Assembly: GCA_016934335.1 (NCBI GenBank)
Contig: JAFGTC010000007.1
Location: 1-32,394, forward strand
Origin: Candidatus Omnitrophota bacterium
Lineage (GTDB): Bacteria; Hinthialibacterota; Hinthialibacteria; Hinthialibacterales; Hinthialibacteraceae
Direction: 5' to 3'
DNA: 32,394 nucleotides
The notes beneath the pieces were generated by a model. The model saw only the letters and a list, made by a program, of their open reading frames with translations, searched no databases and was not told the origin of the DNA. Both the position numbers and the translations under genes were made by a program. Positions 7,385-16,510 of this stretch are shown here, one piece after another (the stretch's first letter is position 1; each line of letters begins with the position of its first letter).

Positions 7385-10195
7385 ATGTTGAAAAAATTTG
7401 TAATTTTTTTGATTGGATTTTTTATTGTCGCAAATCAGGCCGATTCTTCAGAAACGCCATTAGTTCTGGATGATATTGTTCCCGTTCCGGCGTCTTCTTT
7501 CCCGCTGGCTTCCTACGAAATTTTAGGTGAAAGCCTCATTGTGGACGCTGATCCTGATGAGGCGATTCTGTTGCTCTTCTTTCAACCGACGCCCGTTGAA
7601 AAGCATGGGATTCTTCACTTCGATTACGCTTCTTCCTCCAACCAGATTTACTTGGCGAGCGTCATTTTCGATGGGGCTGTCAGTTCCAGCCATGTCGTTT
7701 ATGACAACGATGCCGTCAAGAACGCGGAAGAAGGCGTTTTTCTTCCGCGATCTTTTTATTTTCAATCCGCGTCCGGCAGCGTTTATCCCGCCGTCCAATT
7801 GTACAATTCGGGAGAAAATCCTGCGCGCATCGTGCTGCAAAATCTATCCATGGAGGTCTTGCCGAGCGAGGCGGAATGGAAGCAGGAGAATCTTCAAGCA
7901 ATCAGCCTGCCGATCGAGCCAAGCTGCACGACGCTGGAAGGATGGAATTTTGACATCCAACAGAACCAAGCTTTGCAGCCCGAACTGCATTTTGACAACA
8001 ATTTTTATTCGGATGAGGGTTGGCAGTGCTTCCGGCTGCCCGGCTATGAGTATCTCGCCAATTCGTATACGTCGTATCTCAACACGGAATCGGTGGAGGG
8101 ATATGGGATCGCCAGTTGTTATGTCAAGAGGATTCGCCGCTTGGATGATGACAGTTTCTTTGTGTTGATGGTCACCAATTCGGCGAATGAAGCCAACGCG
8201 ACGTTTATTCCCGCCAGCGCGATCCCGCAGGATCGATGGATGCGCATTCAAACGGCGGGATCGTTCAAGGCGGGCGCCAACTATGTCGTCATTCAATCCG
8301 CGGGCGTTGATTTGCTGGTGGATGATATATACGTTGACATGCTGACCAGTCTGGAAATGGACGACGGATCCGCTCCCGATCCAACAGCGACCGAGACGAT
8401 TCCCCCGGAACCGACCAGCACGCCGCCGCCTCCCACGCCGACCCATACGGCGACTCTTGCGCCCAGCCCTACGCCGACATTCACGCCGACCTTCACGGAT
8501 GTTCCGGCGCCCAGCCCTACGGCGACATTTACGACAATCATTGTTCCCATCGATACGCCGACGTCCACGCCGACCGCTACCGCTACGGCAACGACGGCGC
8601 CGACGGAAGCGCCGACCGCAACGCCGACGTTCACGCCGATCATTATCCAGGTCAAAACGCCGACGCCGACGCCGACGTATACGGCCACGTCCACGCCCAC
8701 CGATGCGCCAACGCCGACGCCGACGTTCACGCCGTCGAATACGCCAACGTTGACGCCGACTCCTACGATGACATACACGCCGACGAGCACGCCGACGAAC
8801 ACGCCGACGACTGCACCTGTCGAATCGGTCAATTTAGTGCAGAACGGCGATTTCAGTTCAGTCTCCGCCTGGTCGACGGGCGCCGGTTGGAGCATATCGG
8901 GCGGCGCGATCTCCTATGACGGCTCCAGCGGCGGCTGGAGCGAAATGGGGCAGTCCATCGAAGGCGACGTCAATGGGGCCGAGTATTATTTCCGCTATCA
9001 GATCGTCAGTTCATCCTCGAATAAAAACAGCCTGCAATTGAGCACGAACAGCAATTTCGGCTTCCATAAAATCGATTCAACAGTCGGGATGCATGAATAT
9101 ACATTTTTCGTGGTGGACAACTCTCTGCCGCTGAGAATCGAAGCCGGCGGAGTCAAAGGGAGTGATACGGTCGCTATTGACAATATCGAAATGGTCAGCG
9201 TATCCGCTGGTCCTGTAGAAGACACGCCGACGCCGACTCATACCCCGTCGACGCCGGAGCCGACTTCTACAAATACGCCGACTCCCACGTTTACCTATGC
9301 GCCGACGCCGACTTCCGCCGCAAATCCGACGCCGACCGCTACTCCAACCGTTACGCCGACCAGCGCGATTCCCGCCTCCTCGGATTCGGCGGAAGCCGTA
9401 AACCGGTTGAATTATCACAGGCAATGGGCGGGGATTCCATTCCTGGCGATTCATGATTCGCTGACGCAATCATCCGAAGCGCACGCCAATTATATGGTGG
9501 TCAATAATGAGTTGGGTCACTATGAGACGGAGGGGAAGGCGGGCTTCACGGGAGTGCGTTCATGGGATCGAGCGGCCTATTTTGGATTCCCTTCTTATTA
9601 TACGGATTCACAGGGGACAAAATATTATTATGTTATGGAGGGAATCGGCCAGTTGATCTACTCAAACTCGCCGTCAGACGCGATTGATGAACAAGTTACT
9701 GCGCCCATCCATCGCTTTCCCGTTTTGAATTCTGTCTTAGAATATGCGGGATTTGGCATAAAGGCGGCCATGATGGGATACGCCTATACGGTTAATTACG
9801 GTACAGTCGATTCGGCTAATTTCAATAAAGGTTCGATCGTATTCTACCCGGGGGAAGATCAGACGGACGTTCCTGTTCGTTTTGACGGCCATGAAGTTCC
9901 CGAACCGTATCCCGGCGCCAGCTATCCGGTCGGCTACGCCGTCACATTATTCTGCCCGCAAAATCAAACCATGTCGGTGAGCAACTATTATCTCAAGCCG
10001 GTCGGCGGGGAAAATCTTTCATTGATAGCGTATCTTCCCGACAGCGCATATGCGCAAAGTGTGAATTTAAAGTACATCTTTGCCATGTCAGCGGATGATC
10101 CGCTGCAAAAAGGAACGCAGTACGAAGCCCATGTCGAAGCCGTTATAGGAGGCTCCCCATTCAACAAAACATGGCGCTTCACGACGGTGAACTGA
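7385..10195 (+). CDS. Large secreted Thr/Pro-rich CAP-domain protein
   Basis: This 936-residue exported protein has a signal peptide at residues 1-22 ([15 protein letters not shown]). An N-terminal all-beta region (about 25-325) resembles carbohydrate-binding folds. Linker 1 (about 335-478) is almost entirely Thr-Pro repeats. Next is a module starting [14 protein letters not shown] (about 480-610) resembling CBM_4_9, then linker 2 (about 612-661). A CAP/SCP-like domain (about 667-815) carries [24 protein letters not shown] and the His of LGHYE. A final beta domain (about 820-936) resembles the Ig-like tail seen on bacterial CAP proteins. Thr-Pro linkers typically space surface or extracellular modules. 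The function of bacterial CAP domains is mostly unknown. It lies 84 bases after the AAA+ gene, and a strong terminator follows at 10239-10272. The start has only a weak ribosome-binding site. Confidence 0.8.
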   Translation: MLKKFVIFLIGFFIVANQADSSETPLVLDDIVPVPASSFPLASYEILGESLIVDADPDEAILLLFFQPTPVEKHGILHFDYASSSNQIYLASVIFDGAVSSSHVVYDNDAVKNAEEGVFLPRSFYFQSASGSVYPAVQLYNSGENPARIVLQNLSMEVLPSEAEWKQENLQAISLPIEPSCTTLEGWNFDIQQNQALQPELHFDNNFYSDEGWQCFRLPGYEYLANSYTSYLNTESVEGYGIASCYVKRIRRLDDDSFFVLMVTNSANEANATFIPASAIPQDRWMRIQTAGSFKAGANYVVIQSAGVDLLVDDIYVDMLTSLEMDDGSAPDPTATETIPPEPTSTPPPPTPTHTATLAPSPTPTFTPTFTDVPAPSPTATFTTIIVPIDTPTSTPTATATATTAPTEAPTATPTFTPIIIQVKTPTPTPTYTATSTPTDAPTPTPTFTPSNTPTLTPTPTMTYTPTSTPTNTPTTAPVESVNLVQNGDFSSVSAWSTGAGWSISGGAISYDGSSGGWSEMGQSIEGDVNGAEYYFRYQIVSSSSNKNSLQLSTNSNFGFHKIDSTVGMHEYTFFVVDNSLPLRIEAGGVKGSDTVAIDNIEMVSVSAGPVEDTPTPTHTPSTPEPTSTNTPTPTFTYAPTPTSAANPTPTATPTVTPTSAIPASSDSAEAVNRLNYHRQWAGIPFLAIHDSLTQSSEAHANYMVVNNELGHYETEGKAGFTGVRSWDRAAYFGFPSYYTDSQGTKYYYVMEGIGQLIYSNSPSDAIDEQVTAPIHRFPVLNSVLEYAGFGIKAAMMGYAYTVNYGTVDSANFNKGSIVFYPGEDQTDVPVRFDGHEVPEPYPGASYPVGYAVTLFCPQNQTMSVSNYYLKPVGGENLSLIAYLPDSAYAQSVNLKYIFAMSADDPLQKGTQYEAHVEAVIGGSPFNKTWRFTTVN
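8389..8818 (+). repeat. Thr/Pro-coding short tandem repeat, linker 1
   Basis: This stretch consists of imperfect tandem copies built on acgccgacg-type triplets coding for Thr-Pro and Pro-Thr, broken by a few Ile/Val-rich insertions such as [10 protein letters not shown] and IIIQVKTP. It is in frame inside the CAP-domain protein gene and encodes a flexible linker of about 143 residues. Near-identical units make it prone to length change by slippage or recombination and to misassembly. Confidence 0.9.
9222..9368 (+). repeat. Thr/Pro-coding short tandem repeat, linker 2
   Basis: This is a second, shorter block of the same Thr-Pro coding pattern (about 49 residues), between the carbohydrate-binding-like module and the CAP domain of the same gene. 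Its similarity to linker 1 at the DNA level offers a site for recombination that would delete the module between them. Confidence 0.85.
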
Positions 10196-10238
10196 TCTAA
10201 CGCCGATTCGTTTCGGCGGATATGCAGGTTGCTGAAAC

Positions 10239-10272
10239 AAACACCCTATTCACAAACGTGAATAGGGTGTTT
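10239..10272. terminator. Bidirectional Rho-independent terminator
   Basis: This is a perfect 15-bp inverted repeat, left arm 10239-10253 and right arm 10258-10272, around the 4-base loop AAAC. TTTT at 10270-10273 ends the plus-strand copy, and the minus strand is also T-rich after the stem. It lies between the convergent stops of the CAP-domain gene (10195) and the GH101-like gene (10276), so it can serve both. A weaker 6-bp hairpin (CGCCGA/TCGGCG) lies at 10201-10218. Confidence 0.88.
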
Positions 10273-10275
10273 TCA

Positions 10276-12876
10276 TTAGAAGCCTGTAAATGTTTTTCCG
10301 TCTCGCTTCACAACCAGCGAAGTTCGCGCCTCGCCGTATTGGGGATAAAAATGTTGAGCCAGAAAATCGGGGCCTAGAACAATGAATCCCATCGGCGGCA
10401 GGAGGGTTTGAGCGAACTGGTAATCGCCGGGGCCGTAGTTGACGATGACTTGCCAATGTTCTCCAAAGCGGGACATTTCCACGGATCGATCCTCCCGGAG
10501 AAATTGATGATCGGTCATGGGCTCGGCGGCGACCGCTTCCGCAAAAGGCGAGAGAAATTCGTAAGTATTTTTGATGAAGCGATCCACGGGATGCTTCCCG
10601 GCGCCCCATCCATCGTTGATTCGGGCGAAACAGTAATCGGGATCGTTCAGATCGGGTTCTTTCATTTCCCGGCGCCAGTATTGATGGGGTGGGATATTGT
10701 ACAGGGGCATCTCTCCCAACACCAAATGCTTGAGAATTTTCCGGGCGTCTCCCAAGCCTGCGCGATCGCCTTGATGAGTATACATGGCGACGCAGTCATG
10801 AAAAATCAGGGGAAACAGGGGAATTTCTTCGGCGCCGGGATTGGGGAAATCCTTGATGAAATCATGCGTGCTCAAGATCCCTTCAAAATAGTGCGAAACC
10901 GGGACGCCGAAGGCGAATCCCGTCTCGGAGCCGTGCACGCCAAACATGCCGGCGGCGTAGCGGCTCAGTTCGCGCTTGAACTGCAGGTCGTCGATGCGAG
11001 TCATGCGGTCGCCGGATTGGAAGGATTCATACAAGGGGGCGGCGTAGGTGGTGTCGATGAAATAGGCGTTGGGCGAAAACAACTTTTTGATTTCGGGTAG
11101 ATTGCGATGCGCCAGCTCCAAGCCGTGGTCGGAGGCGATGAGCCAGGCCTGCCCTCCCGCCCAAACGCCTCCTTTTTTGCAGCGGCCGTCTTTTTCGACG
11201 ATCAGCATGTCTTCATTCCACGAGGGGGCGTCTTCATACATATCCTGATAATTGTCATGAAGGCCGAAAAGGTAGCCGAACGAACGCACTGTTTCGGAAA
11301 TCCTGGCGACTCCTTCGTTTCCACCGATTTCAGGCGCAGCGGGGAGTATGTCGGGATGCTGGTTGTCGTATCCGCGATGGATCCAGCCCGCTAAAACGAA
11401 CAGCACCTTGTTCAGATTCAGGTCGTCGTGTAAATGCCGCGCCAGTTCGATGCAGTCCTCTTCGGTGTACGAATTCACGACTCGCTCGGCGGCCGCCCCG
11501 TCTTGTTCTTGAAAACGGATGCAGACAAACGGCTTGAATTCCGCCGCTCCCGCCAGTTTTTTTACCTCGCGGCTCTTGCGGGCTTTTTGCTCCAGACTCA
11601 CCAACAATCCGTCTTTCCGGGCCATTTCTCGATAACTTTGCGCTGCATCCACGTAGGAATTTCCTTTGCCTACGCGAAGGAAAAATTCACCGGACGGTTC
11701 GGCGCTCTGCAGATCGATGGAAGTTTGTTTGGCGCCGGGAAAATTTTCATCCGTTTGGAGAAGAGATTGAATATTGACGCTGATATCGGGCGAGTTCCAC
11801 GAAAGAAGCGCATTGGACTGCTCCCGCAGCATCGCCGCCATAGGGATGTGCAAGCCGCCCCATCCGCCATACGTTGAAAAAATTTGTTGAAATTCAAGAG
11901 GATGGTTCGCCGGGAAAAACTCGCCGATCAATCGAGGAATGACGGCGCCGCCCCCCAGCGCGTCGGTCGTCCAGAGCAGTCCCGTCCATTCGATATGATG
12001 GAGAGTCCAATTTTCTCCCGCTTCCCAGGAAAAGCGTATAACAGGATCGTTTTTTTCGGCGCTGATCTGCAGTTCGACCAATGTCGATTCGCCGATCCGT
12101 TTTTGCAGAACGCATTTCTTCTTGGATTGGGAAAGCACGGTCAATTGATTCAAGGGGAAGCGGAAGGCTTCCTGCTTTTCGTTTTCCGCCATGACATAGC
12201 CGAGGCTTCCGGCGCCGGGCGCGCTCTGCCAAATGGCTCCAGCGTTAAATTCTTGGATGCAGAAGAGGCCGCTTTTCGGTTCGATTTGAAATGACAGGCT
12301 TTGGTTCTCGATCTGCACCGGGGAATTGGCGACGAAGCGCTGAAGCATTAAAATCCGGTCTCGGCGATTGGCTTCTATCCAGGAGATCGATTGGATCGGC
12401 TCTCGAGGAGGCGGAGAAACCGTTTTGTCGACTATCAAAACAGTTGGGAGTATCACATCCAGGCTGCGTAAACCGGTGACGGGATTCCAAAGACCGACGC
12501 GGATTGCATACGAGCCGTCAGCGATTTCATCGGGAACGGCGACCGAGAGCGGACCGTCGACAATCTCCTGATCTTTCATCCAGAATTTTGTGGAAACCGG
12601 CGGGTTGTGATCGAACTGCCAGCGGATCTCGCTTTGTTGGATCGGATCGGTAAAATGGAGGAAGATTTTTTCTTCCATGGATGAAGGGGCGTCCCCGCCG
12701 TTGGAGAAAATAAAGCGGCATTGAATGGAGTCGCCCGGGGCCGCTTCGGTGGGGGAGATGACAAACGAGGCCAATGAGGGACGAAATTCCGGTTCCTCGC
12801 CGGGCGCCGCGAGTGCGTAATTCATCGAGAAGAGTACAATGCCGGCAAAAATGAAAAAGCGAAACGTTCGATTCAT
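10276..12876 (-). CDS. Secreted GH101/DUF5696-like putative glycosidase
   Basis: This 866-residue exported protein has a signal peptide at 1-23 (ending ALAAPG), then a beta-sandwich domain (about 30-150, FVISPTEAAPGDSIQCRF) of the kind that precedes catalytic domains. A long beta-rich region (170-430) follows, then an alpha/beta region (about 450-720) that looks like a TIM barrel. The barrel segments FGLHDNYQDMYEDAPSWNED, FIDTTYAAPLYES and HGSETGF resemble DUF5696 and the GH101 endo-alpha-N-acetylgalactosaminidase superfamily. By analogy, Asp608 and Glu651 are catalytic candidates. Substrate and activity are not shown. It is the only gene in its transcription unit, divergent from the namZ-like gene with a 196-base spacer. 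The family call comes from memory of motifs and is moderate. Confidence 0.6.
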   Translation of the reverse strand: MNRTFRFFIFAGIVLFSMNYALAAPGEEPEFRPSLASFVISPTEAAPGDSIQCRFIFSNGGDAPSSMEEKIFLHFTDPIQQSEIRWQFDHNPPVSTKFWMKDQEIVDGPLSVAVPDEIADGSYAIRVGLWNPVTGLRSLDVILPTVLIVDKTVSPPPREPIQSISWIEANRRDRILMLQRFVANSPVQIENQSLSFQIEPKSGLFCIQEFNAGAIWQSAPGAGSLGYVMAENEKQEAFRFPLNQLTVLSQSKKKCVLQKRIGESTLVELQISAEKNDPVIRFSWEAGENWTLHHIEWTGLLWTTDALGGGAVIPRLIGEFFPANHPLEFQQIFSTYGGWGGLHIPMAAMLREQSNALLSWNSPDISVNIQSLLQTDENFPGAKQTSIDLQSAEPSGEFFLRVGKGNSYVDAAQSYREMARKDGLLVSLEQKARKSREVKKLAGAAEFKPFVCIRFQEQDGAAAERVVNSYTEEDCIELARHLHDDLNLNKVLFVLAGWIHRGYDNQHPDILPAAPEIGGNEGVARISETVRSFGYLFGLHDNYQDMYEDAPSWNEDMLIVEKDGRCKKGGVWAGGQAWLIASDHGLELAHRNLPEIKKLFSPNAYFIDTTYAAPLYESFQSGDRMTRIDDLQFKRELSRYAAGMFGVHGSETGFAFGVPVSHYFEGILSTHDFIKDFPNPGAEEIPLFPLIFHDCVAMYTHQGDRAGLGDARKILKHLVLGEMPLYNIPPHQYWRREMKEPDLNDPDYCFARINDGWGAGKHPVDRFIKNTYEFLSPFAEAVAAEPMTDHQFLREDRSVEMSRFGEHWQVIVNYGPGDYQFAQTLLPPMGFIVLGPDFLAQHFYPQYGEARTSLVVKRDGKTFTGF

Positions 12877-13072
12877 AAAAGAAACACCACCCGTTCAAGT
12901 AAGTTGGCGGCAAGACGGCGATGGACGCCGCTTGGGTATTGCCGATTTCAAGATAGTATGTTTTTTAGAAGTTTGACGAAAGTGATTCTGGCATAAATCG
13001 AGTTTTTTTGTACCGCGACAATCGATTTTTACGCGGATCCATTTTGCCGCCGACAAGGGAGGATGAGAAAGA
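12877..13072. other. Divergent intergenic region with putative promoters
   Basis: This is the 196-base spacer between the start of the minus-strand GH101-like gene and the plus-strand namZ-like gene; promoters for both must lie here. I see AT-rich tracts (around 12955-12970 and 13010-13030) and a TTGACG at 12973, but no convincing -10 at proper spacing. GGGAGG at 13057-13062 is the ribosome-binding site of the downstream gene. Confidence 0.4.
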
Positions 13073-14335
13073 ATGATAAAATTCGCCAGAAAACGGATCT
13101 CTCAAAATGTTCTTCTTTTCATCGGATTCAATCTGTCTTTTTTGTGCGCCGCTCAAGTCTGCTGGGGAGATTCTCAAACGATTCTGGGCCTCGAGCGGCT
13201 GATCGAGGAGAAACTTGATCTGATCGAGGGGAAGCGCATCGGCATTATCGGCAACCATACTTCGCTCGATTCCAAGGGAGCGTCTATCGCTGCGCTGCTG
13301 CTCGGCGAGAAAGCGAAAGTCACGGCGCTGTTCGGCCCCGAGCATGGTTTTGAGGGGAATCGATCCGATGGAGCGTTGATTGAAAAATCGCTTTTCCAAG
13401 GCATCCCTATTTACAGCCTGTACGGCGAATATCGAACGCCCACGCCGTCAATGCTTCAGAACGTCGATGTTCTCATTTATGACATCCAGGATGTCGGAGT
13501 GCGGTTTTATACGTATATTTCCAGTATGTTTCATGCGTTGAGCGCGGCCAAACGGCAAGGGATTCCCTTGATCGTGTTGGATCGCCCCAATCCCATCACG
13601 GCTCAGCGTGTCCAAGGCCCCATCCTGAATCCCGCTTACGCCAGTTTTGTCGGCGTGATGCCTCTGCCGATCCGCTATGGAATGACGGTCGGCGAGCTCG
13701 CCCGCCTGATGAATGAAGAAAGTTACGTGGGATTTTCTCTGCAGGCGGAACTTGTGGTCATCCCCATGAAGCAATATTCCCGGAGCCAGTGGTATGATGA
13801 AACCGGCCTCCCCTGGATCGCCCCTTCTCCGAACATGCCTACGCTGGAAACTGCGGCGCTTTATCCGGGGATGTGCCTGTTTGAAGGGACCAATCTTTCC
13901 GAAGGAAGAGGCGCCCCGACGCCGTTTCAAACAATCGGCGCGCCGTTCATCGATGCGGAAAAATGGCTCAAGGCTGTTCCCGCCGATGTGCAGAAAGGCG
14001 TCCGTCTGCAGCCGACTGTCTTTACCCCCGTCGGCATTCCGGGCAAATCGGAGAATCCGAAATACAAGAATCAGAAATGCTTCGGCCTTCAGTTGGAAGT
14101 GACGGATCGAGAAATCATGAAGCCGATTGACCTGTCCGTCGCGCTGCTGTGCGCCGCGCAATCCCTTTATCCGGATCAAATGAGAATAAACCGGGGGATC
14201 GACCGCTTATGGGGCGACGAATCTCTCCGGTCCATGATCAAGGCGGGTATGGATTACAATGACATCCTCGTCTCGGCGCAGGAGGGATTGGATCGGTTTC
14301 AATCCGTCCGCGCCCGGTACCTTCTTTATCCGTGA
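13073..14335 (+). CDS. namZ: Exo-beta-N-acetylmuramidase NamZ family (DUF1343, GH171)
   Basis: This is a 420-residue DUF1343 protein. Characterised NamZ enzymes remove N-acetylmuramic acid from the non-reducing end of peptidoglycan fragments, and this exported version would act outside the cytoplasm. A signal peptide is seen at about 1-32. Family motifs are present in order: GNHTSLDSKG (60-69), FGPEHGFEG (87-95, with candidate catalytic Glu90-His91), YDIQDVGVRFYTY, VLDRPNPI, and EGTNLSEGRGAPTPF. Length is typical. GGGAGG lies 10 bases upstream of the ATG. The GNAT gene follows 10 bases after the stop, so the two are co-transcribed. Confidence 0.88.
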   Translation: MIKFARKRISQNVLLFIGFNLSFLCAAQVCWGDSQTILGLERLIEEKLDLIEGKRIGIIGNHTSLDSKGASIAALLLGEKAKVTALFGPEHGFEGNRSDGALIEKSLFQGIPIYSLYGEYRTPTPSMLQNVDVLIYDIQDVGVRFYTYISSMFHALSAAKRQGIPLIVLDRPNPITAQRVQGPILNPAYASFVGVMPLPIRYGMTVGELARLMNEESYVGFSLQAELVVIPMKQYSRSQWYDETGLPWIAPSPNMPTLETAALYPGMCLFEGTNLSEGRGAPTPFQTIGAPFIDAEKWLKAVPADVQKGVRLQPTVFTPVGIPGKSENPKYKNQKCFGLQLEVTDREIMKPIDLSVALLCAAQSLYPDQMRINRGIDRLWGDESLRSMIKAGMDYNDILVSAQEGLDRFQSVRARYLLYP

Positions 14336-14345
14336 GAATCGCATA

Positions 14346-14861
14346 ATGACCATAACAAATGCTGCATCCCAAATTGACATCCGAACAGCGGCGCCGGAGG
14401 ATTGCCCCGCGATTCATTCGATGATTTGTGAACTGGCGGAGTATGAGAATCTGCGGGACGCCGTTCAATCGACTCCGGCGGATTTATCCGACGCTCTCTT
14501 CGGCGAGAACGCCTGCGCGGAGGCGATTCTGGCGTTTTATGAAAATCAGCCGATCGGCTTCGCTCTCTTTTTCACGACTTTCTCCACCTTTGTCGGCCGC
14601 CCCGGCATTTATCTCGAGGATCTCTACGTCAAACCCGCGCATCGGGGAAAAGGCGTGGGCAAATCGCTGCTGGGTGAAATCGCTCGGATCGCCCGGGAGC
14701 GCAAATGCGGGCGGTTGGAGTGGGCCGTGTTGAATTGGAACGAACCGGCCATTCGTTTTTATCAAAGCATCGGCGCCAAGCCGCTGAGCGAATGGACCGT
14801 CAATCGTTTGGACGGCGGCGGTCTGTCGCGGCTGGCTTCGGGAGGGAAGGCGGAAACATGA
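14346..14861 (+). CDS. GNAT-family N-acetyltransferase (diamine/thialysine acetyltransferase-like)
   Basis: This 171-residue single-domain GNAT enzyme transfers an acetyl group from acetyl-CoA to an amine. The sequence IYLEDLYVKPAHRGKGVGKSLL (about residues 84-106) combines the strand-4 motif and the pyrophosphate loop R-G-K-G-V-G, and WNEPAIRFYQSIGA is the usual C-terminal motif. The TFSTFVGRPGIYLEDLYV pattern is close to spermidine/spermine- and thialysine-type acetyltransferases, so a polyamine or lysine-analogue substrate is the best guess. The frame is open from 14259, but ATG 14346, just after the namZ stop, gives the normal family length. It overlaps the PhzF gene by ATGA. Confidence 0.87.
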   Translation: MTITNAASQIDIRTAAPEDCPAIHSMICELAEYENLRDAVQSTPADLSDALFGENACAEAILAFYENQPIGFALFFTTFSTFVGRPGIYLEDLYVKPAHRGKGVGKSLLGEIARIARERKCGRLEWAVLNWNEPAIRFYQSIGAKPLSEWTVNRLDGGGLSRLASGGKAET

Positions 14862-15679
14862 GCCCAGAAGTTTTTCATCAGGAGTTATTCCAAGTCGACG
14901 CCTTTACCGACAAGCCGTTTCATGGGAATCCGGCCGCCGTTTGCGTTCTTTCCGAACCGCGCGAAGAGGCCTGGATGCAGAACGTCGCGATGGAGATGAA
15001 TCTCTCTGAAACCGCGTTTATTATCCCGCGCCAGGATGGATTTACGCTTCGTTGGTTTACGCCTGCATGCGAGGTGGATCTTTGCGGGCATGCCACGCTG
15101 GCCGGCGCTCATATTCTCTGGGAGACCGGCCGGCTGCCTCAGGAGCGGGAAGCTCGTTTTTACGCGAAAAGCGGTATTTTGACGGCCAAGCGAAGCGAAG
15201 AGGGGATTGAAATGGACTTCCCCGCCGAACCGGCGGCGCCCGCCGATTGCCCGCTTGTTCTCGCTGAAGCGTTGGGATTTTCTTCCGGCGAAATCGAGTG
15301 TTTCAAGAATCGCATGGATTATCTCCTTGCCCTTGAGTCGGAAGAAGCGCTTCGCCGCCTGCAGCCGGATTTTACCCGGCTGGCTCAAGTCGATATGCGG
15401 GGCGTCATCGCCACAAGCCCTTCCTCCGCCGTCGAGTACGATTTCGTCTCGCGCTTTTTCGCGCCGGGGGTGGGAGTGAATGAGGATCCTGTGACCGGCT
15501 CCGCCCATTGCTGCCTGGCGCCGTTTTGGGGCGAACGGTTCAGGAAAGATTCCCTGACCGGTTATCAAGCGTCGAAGCGGGGCGGGGCGGTGCGCGTTCA
15601 ATGCAAGGGGGATCGCGTTCTTGTAACGGGCCGGGCTGTGACGGTTATGCGGATCAGGCTGAACGATAACTTGGGATAG
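14858..15679 (+). CDS. PhzF-family isomerase-like protein
   Basis: This is a 273-residue PhzF/YddE-type protein with the diaminopimelate-epimerase-like double fold. It begins with FQVDAFTDKPFHGNPAAVCV, has the conserved LSETAFI segment with the catalytic-type Glu51, then RWFTPACEVDLCGHATLA, and in the second half the FFAPGVGVNEDPVTGSAHC motif. PhzF itself isomerises a phenazine precursor, but no other phenazine gene is present and most family members have unknown substrates, so phenazine synthesis should not be inferred. ATG 14858 overlaps the GNAT stop as ATGA, with a purine-rich GGAGGGAAGG (14841-14850) just upstream. It ends 18 bases from the convergent MBL gene. Confidence 0.88.
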   Translation: MSPEVFHQELFQVDAFTDKPFHGNPAAVCVLSEPREEAWMQNVAMEMNLSETAFIIPRQDGFTLRWFTPACEVDLCGHATLAGAHILWETGRLPQEREARFYAKSGILTAKRSEEGIEMDFPAEPAAPADCPLVLAEALGFSSGEIECFKNRMDYLLALESEEALRRLQPDFTRLAQVDMRGVIATSPSSAVEYDFVSRFFAPGVGVNEDPVTGSAHCCLAPFWGERFRKDSLTGYQASKRGGAVRVQCKGDRVLVTGRAVTVMRIRLNDNLG

Positions 15680-15697
15680 AATCGGTTGGAGGATGCG

Positions 15698-16510
15698 TCA
15701 GAACATCATCGCATCGATCCATTTTTTTTGATCGGCGTCCCATCGCAGGCTGAGGCCGTCCCGGCCGAGAAACACCTGGCCCGGATATCGCCTGGAAATC
15801 TGGGCGCGAATTTCTCCTTCCGGCTTGCGCTCCATATCCGGGTAAAAATGCACCAGCATGAGGCATTCGGGATGGATGGCTTCCGCGATTTCCGCCGCTT
15901 GTCCGAGGTGTAAGTGGTAGGGCGTTTCTAAATCCACGAAGCTGCATTCGAGTACCAATAAATCAGCATCCTTCCAATCTGCGATCAAGTCTTCCCGGTA
16001 TCCCGTATCGCTGGTGAAAACAATTCGCTTCCCAGACGGCGTCAAGACGAAGACGCCGCAGGAGCCGTCGATGTGATGATTTTTCTTGGGGATGACGGAA
16101 AATTCTCCGATTGAAATCGGCTTTTCGTATTCAATGGGATGAATTTCATAGACGCTGTCGAATCGGCCTTCCAAGCGGATATTTTCCATCATGCGGCGGA
16201 TGGAGGTTAACGTTTCTTCTGTCGCATATAAAGATACGCGCTGCTGAGGGGTGAACTGAGGCGTGAACATCCAGGAAACATAAAGCCGGCTCAAATCGAA
16301 GCAATGATCCGGATGGCAATGCGTAATCAAAAGATTCTGGATGGAATTGACGGCCCGTTCAATCGAGCCTTCTCGCAAGCACCGGCGGTACAAGGCGCCG
16401 TGCCCCAGATCAATTTGCAAATGAGTATGGCCGTCGGCGATCTCATAGCTGGTTTGCGTCGATCGCGAGGAAGAAGGCGAACCGCAGCCGTATACGCGCC
16501 ATTCCACCAT
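15698..16510 (-). CDS. Metallo-beta-lactamase-fold hydrolase (RNase Z-like group)
   Basis: This 270-residue MBL-fold enzyme carries the metal-binding motif THCHPDHC (His64, His66, Asp68, His69), a later His in KKNHHIDG, the bridging Asp in FTSDTGY, and LVHFYP near the end. The N-terminal YGCGSPSSSRSTQTSY and the layout suit the RNase Z/phosphodiesterase-like branch rather than a true beta-lactamase. No signal peptide is seen, so it is probably cytoplasmic. The substrate (RNA, cyclic nucleotide or other phosphodiester) cannot be told. GGAG 6 bases before the ATG supports the start. It stands alone on the minus strand, convergent with the PhzF gene. Confidence 0.85.
   Translation of the reverse strand: MVEWRVYGCGSPSSSRSTQTSYEIADGHTHLQIDLGHGALYRRCLREGSIERAVNSIQNLLITHCHPDHCFDLSRLYVSWMFTPQFTPQQRVSLYATEETLTSIRRMMENIRLEGRFDSVYEIHPIEYEKPISIGEFSVIPKKNHHIDGSCGVFVLTPSGKRIVFTSDTGYREDLIADWKDADLLVLECSFVDLETPYHLHLGQAAEIAEAIHPECLMLVHFYPDMERKPEGEIRAQISRRYPGQVFLGRDGLSLRWDADQKKWIDAMMF

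Noticed and set aside
8293..8895. Minus-strand Val/Gly-rich frame opposite the Thr/Pro linker
   Set aside because: The VGV repeats are the reverse reading of Thr-Pro codons; there is no ribosome-binding site and no independent support.
8389..9368. Possible CRISPR-like array because of repeated units
   Set aside because: The repeats are in-frame Thr-Pro codons of variable spacing with no unique spacers.
14858..15679. Phenazine biosynthesis suggested by the PhzF name
   Set aside because: Only the fold family matches; no other phenazine gene is present in the window.
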